DNA of 17,650 nt from Parcubacteria group bacterium (GTDB lineage: Bacteria; Patescibacteriota; Minisyncoccia; Minisyncoccales; JAGUVE01): positions 1 through 17,650 of the forward strand of contig JAGUVE010000043.1 of NCBI GenBank assembly GCA_020063075.1, written 5' to 3'. Shown piece by piece: positions 6,415-12,976 of this stretch. The position numbers and the translations under genes were made by a program. Below the pieces are notes generated by a model that saw only the letters and a list, made by a program, of their open reading frames with translations, was not told where the DNA came from and ran no database searches. Position 1 is the first letter of the stretch. Each line of letters opens with the position of its first letter.

Positions 6415-7539
6415 ATGAGAATCCGCACAAAATTATTAACCGTCTTTTTACTCAGCATTTTACTATTAACCTTAGTCAGTTTATATGCTCAGTTTGTAAT
6501 TGGTAAATTAAGCGAAACAATCTATCAAACCACAACCTATAAAGAAGCGGCCAACGATTTAATTATCCACTCAGCCAATTTCGTCAATATTTTAACTCTT
6601 TATTTGACGGTTGACGGCGAAAAACTGCCGGCTTTAAAAGCCGAGTATGATTACGCAATGGGTCATTTTCATCACGCCCTTGAGGCATTAAGGTCTTCAA
6701 AAAGATTCGATAAATATATTTCCTTAGTTATAGACAACCACGGGGATTCTATGAGAGGGGCAGATAAATTGATGGCAGTTTCCGGCAAAAGGTTGCAAAA
6801 AGAAGAAAACTTTAAAATTATTATCAAAGATTTAAGAGAAAATTGCCTCCGGATTATAGACAACACCCAACAAGGTTCAGAGAGATTAAAGTTAAACGTT
6901 GCTCAAATGGGCTATAAAGACAAAGAGTTTAATTTTCAGTATCAGGATAAAAAGCATGCCGACGAATGGTTGGAAACAATCAATATAGTGAAAACCGACT
7001 TAAAAAGGGAAGGATTTAATTCTGTTTTATCGTTTGCCGCCAACTATCTTGCTTTGGCCGAATCGGCAATTGCCGAGAGAAATGAAATTAATGATTTTAA
7101 AATAAAAGAACAATACTATCTTGATATAGTCAGAAAGACCGATATTGAAATAAATATTGCCTCAACCAAGATTGCCCAGATTGTTAGCCAAGAATTAAGT
7201 CAAATTTTGGGCCAAGCTAAAACCCAAAGAGCCATTTTTTTGGTTAGTATTTTCTTTTCTTTTGTTTTCGGCAATTTATTTGTTTTTATAATTTCCAGAA
7301 ATATTAGTAATTCAGTAGAAGAATTAACCAAAGTGGCTAAGTTGGTTTCCGGCGGCGAGATAAGACAAAGAGCCAAAACAAAATCCAACGATGAAACAGG
7401 TTACTTATCTTCAGTTTTCAACCAGATGCTTGACGAGACCGAGAAATCGCGTCAGGAATTGCAGGCCGCAAATCAGCAATTAACGGCCTCTGAACATCAG
7501 CTTAGAGCTTACAATCAGCAACTGATTGCCACCACCTAA
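6415..7539 (+). CDS. Membrane histidine kinase, sensor half (TM-sensor-TM-HAMP), ended by in-frame TAA
   Basis: Residues about 8-29 form TM1, about 30-275 a helical extracytoplasmic sensor domain, and about 277-296 TM2 (IFLVSIFFSFVFGNLFVFII). A HAMP domain (ISNSVEELTKVAKLVSGGE...) and a coiled coil follow, with repeating QQL motifs (ANQQLTASEHQLRAYNQQL). The frame stops at TAA (7537-7539, codon 375) in the coiled coil. The next codons in the same frame carry on the coil into a PAS domain and kinase core, so the natural product is one kinase of about 766 residues. As it stands this fragment could sense but not phosphorylate. It follows the PhnD-like protein by 2 nt, its probable ligand-presenting partner. 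Confidence 0.8.
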   Translation: MRIRTKLLTVFLLSILLLTLVSLYAQFVIGKLSETIYQTTTYKEAANDLIIHSANFVNILTLYLTVDGEKLPALKAEYDYAMGHFHHALEALRSSKRFDKYISLVIDNHGDSMRGADKLMAVSGKRLQKEENFKIIIKDLRENCLRIIDNTQQGSERLKLNVAQMGYKDKEFNFQYQDKKHADEWLETINIVKTDLKREGFNSVLSFAANYLALAESAIAERNEINDFKIKEQYYLDIVRKTDIEINIASTKIAQIVSQELSQILGQAKTQRAIFLVSIFFSFVFGNLFVFIISRNISNSVEELTKVAKLVSGGEIRQRAKTKSNDETGYLSSVFNQMLDETEKSRQELQAANQQLTASEHQLRAYNQQLIATT

Positions 7540-8715
7540 TCATTGGCAGAAGAAAGAGCTTCGCTGGAAATCAAGGTAAAATCTAGGACCAAGGAAATTG
7601 CCGAAGAACAATTAAAACTTCAGTCGCTGGTAGAAAGTTTGAAACTTGGCATTATTATGGTTGACCTGAATTTCAATATCATTCTTGCCAACCCTGTGGC
7701 TAAAGCCATTTTTGGAAAGTTTCCCGGCGAAACCCTTTTCTTTCAAGATTTGGAGGAAAAATTAAAAGGAATAAAAATTTCTCAAACCTTGAGTCATTAT
7801 GTTAAAAGCAGCAAATCATTGGACATTCAAGAAGTAATAATTGGGGACAGGCATTTCCGTCTCTTTTTTGCGCCGGTGCGGGAAGTCAAAAAACAGGTTT
7901 TCATTGGCGCCGTAATTATCTTAGAAGACATCACTGAACGGAAAATGATTGAAAAAATGAGAACGGAAATTGTTTCTATCACCTCCCATCAATTGCGTAC
8001 GCCCCTTTCAGTAATCAAGGGAAATTTAGAAATGGTTTTGGAGGGCGATGCGGGGGAAATTACCAAAGAACAAAAAGAAATTTTGGAAGAGGCGTTTTTG
8101 GGTAACGAAAGGATGGTTAAATTAATCAATTTTCTAATGGATGTTTCTAAAATTGACGAAGGAAGATTTGATTTTGAACCAAAACCGGCTCGGCTTGAAA
8201 ATTTAATAACCGAAAGTATTAATGAACTCATGCCTTTTGCTGAAAAAAATAAAATTTCTCTTTTGTATGAAAACCCATCCCGCCCCCTGCCAAAAGTTAA
8301 AATTGATTCTCAAAGAATAAAACAAGCCCTTCAGAATTTGATTGATAACGCCATTAAATATAGCGTATCCGACAGCCGGGGCAGAGTAATAGTTAAAGTT
8401 CAAAAGGACAAGTTCGGCAAATTTTTAAAAACTACGGTAATGGATAATGGCGCAGGAATTCCAAAAGATGAACAAAAGAAAATGTTTCAACGATTTTTTC
8501 GGGCTTCAAATGTTGGCCGATTAGACCCGGGCGGCGGGACGGGCCTCGGCCTCTTTATCGTCAAGACAATAATTGATGGTCACGGAGGCAAAATTTGGTT
8601 TAAATCGGGAGGTAAAGGAAAAGGCGCCACTTTTTACTTCACTCTTCCAACAATAAAACAGAAAAAAAGCCAAAAATTAACAACCTACTTGCTTAAAAGC
8701 CCATCGCCCCGTTAG
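7540..8715 (+). CDS. Same histidine kinase, PAS and catalytic half
   Basis: The frame of the sensor half is open from 7540; TTG at 7543 is the only nearby start-like codon. It contains the remaining coil (EIKVKSRTKEIAEEQ), a PAS domain (LKLGIIMVDLNFNIILANPVA ... VIILEDITERK), HisKA with SITSHQLRTPLSV (phospho-His at codon 525 counted from 6415), the N box (LQNLIDNAIKYS), G1 (MDNGAGIP), the F box (QRFFRAS) and G2 (GGGTGLGLFIV). The ATPase fold is complete by about TFYFTLPTIKQ. The last residues (YLLKSPSPR) and the TAG stop (8713-8715) are encoded by the palindromic element at 8686-8773, so the original C-terminus was probably different. No receiver follows it. Confidence 0.8.
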   Translation, partial: SLAEERASLEIKVKSRTKEIAEEQLKLQSLVESLKLGIIMVDLNFNIILANPVAKAIFGKFPGETLFFQDLEEKLKGIKISQTLSHYVKSSKSLDIQEVIIGDRHFRLFFAPVREVKKQVFIGAVIILEDITERKMIEKMRTEIVSITSHQLRTPLSVIKGNLEMVLEGDAGEITKEQKEILEEAFLGNERMVKLINFLMDVSKIDEGRFDFEPKPARLENLITESINELMPFAEKNKISLLYENPSRPLPKVKIDSQRIKQALQNLIDNAIKYSVSDSRGRVIVKVQKDKFGKFLKTTVMDNGAGIPKDEQKKMFQRFFRASNVGRLDPGGGTGLGLFIVKTIIDGHGGKIWFKSGGKGKGATFYFTLPTIKQKKSQKLTTYLLKSPSPR

Positions 8716-8773
8716 AAATTTTTAATTCAAAACAATTACGGTTCTGAAAAGCAAGTAAAATTTCTAACGGGGC
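8686..8773. repeat. Palindromic element at the 3' end of the kinase gene
   Basis: GCCCCGTTAGAAATTTT (8706-8722) pairs perfectly over 17 bp with 8757-8773, with a 34-nt loop. TACTTGCTT (8686-8694) is complementary to AAGCAAGTA (8749-8757) in the loop and right arm, giving interleaved, pseudoknot-like order. The TAG stop of the kinase lies in the left arm. The inner CAAAACAATTACGGT (8728-8742) matches CAAAACACTTACGAT (9986-10000) inside the mtnA palindrome, and the arms are also similar, so both belong to one family. It has no T-run and does not look like a terminator. Confidence 0.75.
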
Positions 8774-8801
8774 ATCGCCGGACAATAAACAAAAAGGCGA
8801 A

Positions 8802-8863
8802 CCCTCCTTCGTTTCCTCCTTCACTAAGGTTTCGGAAGGACAAGAAAACTACGGAAGGGCAAG
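8802..8863. repeat. Imperfect palindrome built from short direct repeats
   Basis: CCTCCTTC occurs at 8803-8810 and 8815-8822. CGGAAGGACAAG (8833-8844) recurs as CGGAAGGGCAAG (8852-8863) with a 19-nt period. The pyrimidine arm is roughly complementary to the purine arm. It holds no coding frame and looks like a degenerate mobile palindrome. Confidence 0.45.
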
Positions 8864-8892
8864 GGAATTAATTGAGAAATAAACTAAAGTTT

Positions 8893-9049
8893 ATGACCAG
8901 AAATAAAAAAATCATCATCGCAATAATTGTTGTCGTTTGGTGGATCCTGCCGGGTGGGCATTCTCTGGTTTCAGATTGAAGCGACAGCGAAACAATTTTC
9001 CGAAGTCCGGCAAGTTCGTTTTCTGCCGGAAGAAATTTTCCAGCCGTAA
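8893..9049 (+). pseudogene. Frameshifted small single-pass membrane protein gene
   Basis: From the ATG at 8893 the frame reads MTRNKKIIIAIIVVVWW and then ends at TGA (8977-8979), 28 codons. Switching frame near 8955 gives GILWFQIEATAKQFSEVRQV... to TAA at 9047-9049. Joined, this is a typical short membrane protein: basic start, one hydrophobic helix running across the junction, and a short polar tail, about 50 residues. The frame break falls inside the helix near a G-rich run. No family is recognised. It may be a decayed gene or an indel error. Confidence 0.45.
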
Positions 9050-9074
9050 ATTACAAAAACTGTTTTAATTTAAC

Positions 9075-9103
9075 TTGACTTTTTATGTAAAATAAAATAT
9101 TAT
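9075..9103 (+). promoter_or_regulatory. Sigma-70-type promoter of the RRM gene
   Basis: TTGACT (9075-9080) and TATTAT (9098-9103) are separated by exactly 17 nt. Transcription would begin about 9110, giving a leader of about 110 nt. Confidence 0.7.
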
Positions 9104-9134
9104 ATAAAGGTAAGTTTCTGTTAAATTTCCTTTC

Positions 9135-9220
9135 CTTACATACTTTATTAACTATGTAAGCCCTGAAGGGAAAAAGATAGTCGGTCGGCTTACTCATTAA
9201 TAAATTATTAAGGAATAATT
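9135..9220 (+). promoter_or_regulatory. Structured 5' leader with mutually exclusive hairpins
   Basis: CTTACATA (9135-9142) pairs with TATGTAAG (9153-9160). The same GTAAG is also part of GTAAGCC (9156-9162), which pairs with GGCTTAC (9187-9193). Only one of the two can form at a time. Just before the ATG, AATTATT (9204-9210) and AATAATT (9214-9220) form an all-AU stem with the Shine-Dalgarno AAGGA at its tip. This suggests post-transcriptional, possibly temperature-dependent, control. Confidence 0.5.
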
Positions 9221-9541
9221 ATGGCAAAAAAATTGTTTGTCGGTGGATTATCTTACGAGACCACCGAAGCAACCCTGCGGGAAACCTTTTCCAAGGCAGG
9301 AACCGTTGAATCGGCAATTATTATTACCGATAAAATGTCCGGTCGCTCAAAGGGATTTGGTTTCGTTGAAATGTCTTCCGAAGAAGAAGCTCAAAAAGCG
9401 GTTGAAATGTTCAACGGCAAAGAGCTCGATGGAAGGAATATCACGGTAAACGAAGCTCGTCCTTTGGAACCGCGTCCCCAGCGAGGCGGTTTTAGCCGCG
9501 GAAAACCGGGATTTAGCAGAGGCCACCAAGACCGCTGGTAA
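9221..9541 (+). CDS. RRM-family RNA-binding protein (106 aa)
   Basis: A single RNA recognition motif occupies residues 3-82, with RNP2 (KLFVGGL, 4-10) and RNP1 (KGFGFVEM, 44-51), including the aromatic residues that stack on RNA (Phe6, Phe46, Phe48). The tail (84-106) is Arg/Gly-rich with RGG- and SRG-type repeats, which add nonspecific RNA affinity. It matches the size and layout of the small glycine-rich RNA-binding proteins of cyanobacteria and many other bacteria, several of which are cold-induced. AAGGA with 6-nt spacing gives a clear start. Monocistronic context: strong promoter 110 nt upstream of its transcript start region and a strong terminator 20 nt downstream. It probably binds or chaperones mRNA in the cytoplasm. 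Confidence 0.95.
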   Translation: MAKKLFVGGLSYETTEATLRETFSKAGTVESAIIITDKMSGRSKGFGFVEMSSEEEAQKAVEMFNGKELDGRNITVNEARPLEPRPQRGGFSRGKPGFSRGHQDRW

Positions 9542-9561
9542 AAAATCTAAAAGCAGAACTA

Positions 9562-9594
9562 ATCAAAAAATCGCCTTCTCGGCGATTTTTTGAT
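9562..9594 (+). terminator. Strong, bidirectional intrinsic terminator
   Basis: ATCAAAAAATCGCC (9562-9575) pairs perfectly over 14 bp with 9581-9594 around the TTCTC loop, with A- and T-runs on both sides. It ends the RRM transcript only 12 nt before the mtnA start. Confidence 0.85.
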
Positions 9595-9606
9595 AGGATG
9601 AAAATA

Positions 9607-10770
9607 ATGAAAGTTAACGGCAAGGACTATAGAACTATTTGGATGGAGGGTTCGTCCGTATTTTTAATAGACCAGACGCTTTTGCCTTTTGATTTCAGAA
9701 TTTATGAAGCAAAAAATTATCTTGATACTTGTTGGGCTATTAAAAACATGCTCGTAAGAGGGGCTCCGGCGATCGGGGCGGCGGCCGGCTTTGCGCTGGC
9801 TCAGGCGTTCATCGCAGCGCCTGAGGATAATTTTTTCAATTATGTTGAAAAAGCAAAGAGAGATATTGAGGCGACAAGGCCAACCGCAAAGAATCTTTTT
9901 TATGCCGCGAATCGCGTTTTTTCCGCCGCCAGGGAATCAAAAAATTCAAGCCCAGTAGTAGAATTTGGACAAGTGTTTTGGGGAGCAAAACACTTACGAT
10001 GCCGAAGGCAGTCCAAATTTCACTACTGGGTAAGAAAAACCGCTTTCAGAGAAGCCCAAAAAATCGTAGATGAAAGCGTTGATGCCTGTAAAAAGATTGG
10101 CGAATACGGGAATGAATTGATTAAAGACGGATTCAATGTGGAAACCCATTGCAATGCCGGTTGGCTCGCCTGCGTTGATTACGGCACCGCCCTCTCTCCG
10201 ATATATAACGCTCATAGAAACGGAAAAAATGTCTTTGTTTATGTTGGCGAAACAAGGCCGAGAAATCAGGGGGCAAGAATTACCGCTTGGGAGCTTAAAA
10301 ACGAAGGAATACCATATGTTATTTTGCCTGATAGCGCCGGAGCTTATCTGATGTCGCAGGGAAAAGTGGACCTGTTCATTGTCGGAGCGGATAGAATCGC
10401 AAAGAACGGCGACGTTGCCAACAAAATAGGGACCTTAGAGAAAGCGATAGCCGCCAAAGAATTCGGAGTGCCGTTTTTTGTTGCGGCGCCATGCTCAACC
10501 GTTGATTTGAATTGCGGTTCCGGCAAAGACATACCGATTGAAGAAAGAAGCGAAGACGAAGTTTTATATCAAACGGGACTTGCTAAAGACGGGAATCTTG
10601 AGAAAATTCTTGTTTCTGCGCCCCATTCCAAGGCCATTAACCCGGCGTTTGACGTAACGCCGGCAAAATATATTGCGGGAATCATAACCGAGAAAGGGAT
10701 AATCAAGCCAAACGAAACTTCAATAAAAAATTTATGCAAGAACAAGGAATTAAATTCAGAAATAAAATAG
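9607..10770 (+). CDS. mtnA: Methylthioribose-1-phosphate isomerase family protein with in-frame palindromic insertion
   Basis: The eIF2B/MtnA isomerase fold converts 5-methylthioribose-1-phosphate (or 5-deoxyribose-1-phosphate) to the ribulose form. Diagnostic motifs are MLVRGAPAIGAAAGFALA, THCNAGWLA with the catalytic Cys182, VGETRPRNQGARITAWEL, and GADRIAKNGDVANKIGT with the catalytic Asp262. RGAPAIG favours MtnA over the related ribose-1,5-bisphosphate isomerase. The ATG at 9607 is preferred over 9598 because AGGA lies 8 nt upstream and MKVNGKDYRTIW is a typical start. Residues about 115-142 (PVVEFGQVFWGAKHLRCRRQ...) are encoded by an 80-bp palindrome and have no counterpart in the family; without them the protein would be about 359 aa, the normal size. 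The insert lies between helices, before AFREAQKI, so the enzyme may still fold. Overlaps the aldolase gene by 37 nt. Confidence 0.9.
   Translation: MKVNGKDYRTIWMEGSSVFLIDQTLLPFDFRIYEAKNYLDTCWAIKNMLVRGAPAIGAAAGFALAQAFIAAPEDNFFNYVEKAKRDIEATRPTAKNLFYAANRVFSAARESKNSSPVVEFGQVFWGAKHLRCRRQSKFHYWVRKTAFREAQKIVDESVDACKKIGEYGNELIKDGFNVETHCNAGWLACVDYGTALSPIYNAHRNGKNVFVYVGETRPRNQGARITAWELKNEGIPYVILPDSAGAYLMSQGKVDLFIVGADRIAKNGDVANKIGTLEKAIAAKEFGVPFFVAAPCSTVDLNCGSGKDIPIEERSEDEVLYQTGLAKDGNLEKILVSAPHSKAINPAFDVTPAKYIAGIITEKGIIKPNETSIKNLCKNKELNSEIK
9951..10030. repeat. 80-bp palindromic element inserted in frame within mtnA
   Basis: Outer arms 9951-9970 and 10011-10030 pair at 18 of 20 positions. Inside, AAGTGTTTTG (9971-9980) pairs perfectly with CAAAACACTT (9986-9995), and TGCC-GAA-GGCA (10000-10010) forms a small third hairpin: a three-way junction. 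The flanks show AAG (9948-9950) and AAG (10032-10034), possibly a 3-bp target duplication. Removing 9951-10031 plus one AAG deletes 84 bp and leaves the frame intact. Related to the element at 8686-8773. Confidence 0.85.
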
Positions 10771-11366
10771 TCAGCAAAAAGGTTCCAAAAGACCCGCGAA
10801 TCAAGGAACTGAAATACTGGTGCAAAGAATTCCATCTCCATAATTTTGCCCCGCCTTACAAGGGCGGTTCTTGCGGAAATTTAAGTTTTCGGCTGCAAAA
10901 TAATAAAAATCATTTTATTATCACCGGTTCAAGAAGCGGTTTAAAAAACGCCCTAACAAACAATTATTTTGTAGAAGTTTCTTTCGTTGATTTGAAAAAG
11001 GGCATTGTTTACAGCCAAGGCAAAAGAGAACCTTCTTCAGAAAGCATGCTGCATTTTGCGGTCTATCATCGGCGGAAAGACGTCAACGCGGTATTTCACG
11101 GGCATTCCAAGGAAATTTTATCCTGCAAAAATAAATTTAAGATACCGGAAACAAAAAAAGAAGCGCCTTACGGCACTTTTGAATTGGCTCAAGGGGTCTT
11201 GGAGATATTGGATGATAACTTTTTCTTACTGCTGAAAAATCACGGCTTTGTTTCTTTAGGTAAAACGATGAAAGAAGCCGGAAAACTTGCTTTGCAGTTC
11301 TACCAAAAATGTTATAATAAAAAGAAGACAAAGGTCAAAATTATTAAAAAAAAATTTTGTACATAA
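10734..11366 (+). CDS. Class II aldolase/adducin family protein (210 aa)
   Basis: This is a zinc-dependent class II aldolase-like fold (MtnB, fuculose- and methylthioribulose-phosphate aldolase families). Visible signatures are GGSCGNLSFR (phosphate-binding region), EPSSESMLH with the catalytic Glu103, the zinc ligands His122 and His124 in VFHGHS, and the third ligand His170 in LLLKNHG. All key residues are present, so it is probably active. The gene overlaps the end of mtnA by 37 nt, and no later good start exists. The pairing fits either the methionine salvage dehydratase (MtnB) or the DHAP shunt, where the isomerase product is cleaved to dihydroxyacetone phosphate and an aldehyde. Sequence alone does not separate the two. 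The C-terminus is unusually Lys-rich. Confidence 0.85.
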   Translation: MQEQGIKFRNKIVSKKVPKDPRIKELKYWCKEFHLHNFAPPYKGGSCGNLSFRLQNNKNHFIITGSRSGLKNALTNNYFVEVSFVDLKKGIVYSQGKREPSSESMLHFAVYHRRKDVNAVFHGHSKEILSCKNKFKIPETKKEAPYGTFELAQGVLEILDDNFFLLLKNHGFVSLGKTMKEAGKLALQFYQKCYNKKKTKVKIIKKKFCT

Positions 11367-11368
11367 AT

Positions 11369-12976
11369 ATGAAAAAAAATATAATAGTTCTTGTCGTCCT
11401 GGGTATTTTTGTCGCCCTGCCAATCATATCTTTGGCAAGGATTCCTAATGGGTCTGGCGACGAAGGGGCTTCAAAAGAATCCGAGGAGAAAAATTCTGGA
11501 AAATCAATTCTGGGCGCCGCAGGTCAGGACATAATCAAGGAACTACCTTCGGGCGATTTTATTAATCCTCAAGAAAGAGAGAAACCGGAAGAAATAGAGG
11601 CGTTGAAAGGGGAAGCGAAAGTGGAATTCAAGATTGAGAACGCTCAATCGGTAGAATTTTATCTCAGAAGACCGGAAGCCCTTACCGAAACCTATTTGGG
11701 CAAAGGTAAATTGAAAAAAGACGACGTTTGGGAATATTCCTGGCAAACCGAGTCAACCCCTAACGGCGGTTATTTTCTTTCCCCTAAAATTATCAATGAG
11801 TTCGGCGAATATTCGGGCCAAAAGGTTTTAATTGACGTTGGAAATCCGACAAAAAGGGCGGCAAAAGAAGAAGAAAAATTTCAGGACCTGCAGGTCGAAA
11901 GAAAAAAAACAGAAAGCGAAATTAAAAACAAAGAACGGGAAATAGAAGAAGAGAAAGAAATAATAAATAAAGAAATTTCAAAGAAAGTGGAGGAATTTGT
12001 CGCGAAGAGCGAAGCGCTGGTTAAAGAAGAAAAGAGAGAAGAAACAAAACCCGAGATTCGGGAAAAAGCGGAAAAATTCTCTCAAGAAATTAAAAAAGGA
12101 ATAGAAAAGGTCTTGGCGGCTAAAGAAAAAGGAGAACGAGAAAAAATTAAAAAAGAAGCTGTTGAAGGGCTGAAAGAAATCACTCAGCCGATTATCGGGG
12201 CCGCCAAAGAGGAGAAGAAAACCGAAGCCCGGAGATTAGAGGCGGAGACAAAAAAGGAAATTGAAACATTAATGGAAGAAAAACTGGAAAAAACCGTGGA
12301 GAAAAAACAAGAAAATGAAGAAAAAAAAGAAGAATTTTTTGCCAAAGATACTGACGGAGACAGGTTGCCGGATAACGAAGAGTTAAGATTGGGCACAGAC
12401 CCGGTTACCCCGGATTCCGACGGAGACGGATTTCTTGACGGTTCCGAAGTCGGTTTGGGTTTTGACCCTCTAAAGCCTTCTCCGGCCGCTAGAATAAAAT
12501 TTCAAAGCCCGGAAAAAGAAAAACCGAAAATGTCTGAGATTTTGAAAGTGGACAAAGTGGAGGTTATCACCATAGAAAGCGGGGAGAACGCTTTGAAAAT
12601 CCAAGGTAAAGCTCTTCCCAACAGTTTTGTTACAATTTATATTTACTCCTCCCCCTTGGTAATGGTGGTCAAAGCCGACGGCAACGGAAATTGGGAATAT
12701 ATTTTGGACAAACCCTTAACCGAAGGCCAACATCGGGTTTATGCTACGGTTACCAATAATCAGGGCGACCTGGAAGAAAGTTCCGAGGCATACGTCTTCT
12801 TAATGTCGGGGGGAAAAGTGCTGCGGCTTTTTGAAGCGGCTGGAGCGGGAGCTATTTCACCGGCTGAAACCCTTCAGAAAAGTTTTGCCGTTTTGGTAAT
12901 CGCTATCGTGTTCTTTACTTTGGGAATTGCTTTTATTCTAATCGGCGTTATTCTAAGGAAAAAACCCCAGCAATAA
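11369..12976 (+). CDS. Surface protein with Ig-like domains, coiled coil and TSP3 calcium repeats (535 aa)
   Basis: The ATG at 11369 is chosen over the TTG at 11357 because it begins a standard signal peptide (MKKNIIVLVVLGIF...ISLA, residues 1-23). An Ig-like domain (about 70-165; VEFYLRRPE, NGGYFLSPKIINEFG) is followed by a very Glu/Lys-rich coiled-coil stalk (about 168-325). Next are two thrombospondin-type-3-like calcium repeats (DTDGDRLPDNEE and DSDGDGFLDGSE, about 327-370), a second Ig-like domain (about 391-480; FVTIYIYSSPLVMVVKADG, WEYILDKPL), and a C-terminal membrane helix (about 507-530) with RKK stop-transfer. It is therefore anchored with its bulk outside. The stop codon abuts the ATG of a histidine kinase, suggesting that they act together or are at least co-expressed. 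There is no LPXTG motif. Confidence 0.85.
   Translation: MKKNIIVLVVLGIFVALPIISLARIPNGSGDEGASKESEEKNSGKSILGAAGQDIIKELPSGDFINPQEREKPEEIEALKGEAKVEFKIENAQSVEFYLRRPEALTETYLGKGKLKKDDVWEYSWQTESTPNGGYFLSPKIINEFGEYSGQKVLIDVGNPTKRAAKEEEKFQDLQVERKKTESEIKNKEREIEEEKEIINKEISKKVEEFVAKSEALVKEEKREETKPEIREKAEKFSQEIKKGIEKVLAAKEKGEREKIKKEAVEGLKEITQPIIGAAKEEKKTEARRLEAETKKEIETLMEEKLEKTVEKKQENEEKKEEFFAKDTDGDRLPDNEELRLGTDPVTPDSDGDGFLDGSEVGLGFDPLKPSPAARIKFQSPEKEKPKMSEILKVDKVEVITIESGENALKIQGKALPNSFVTIYIYSSPLVMVVKADGNGNWEYILDKPLTEGQHRVYATVTNNQGDLEESSEAYVFLMSGGKVLRLFEAAGAGAISPAETLQKSFAVLVIAIVFFTLGIAFILIGVILRKKPQQ

Noticed and set aside
8706..8773. Palindrome as ordinary intrinsic terminator of the kinase gene
   Set aside because: The loop is 34 nt, no T-run follows the right arm (ATCGCC follows), and a related copy sits inside a coding gene.
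8716..9110. CRISPR array
   Set aside because: Repeats here are palindromes and short direct repeats of 8-12 nt, with no regular repeat-spacer pattern and no cas genes.
9607..10770. Ribose-1,5-bisphosphate isomerase of the archaeal-type AMP pathway
   Set aside because: The RGAPAIG motif fits MtnA better, the partner is a class II aldolase, and no RuBisCO or AMP phosphorylase is present in the window.
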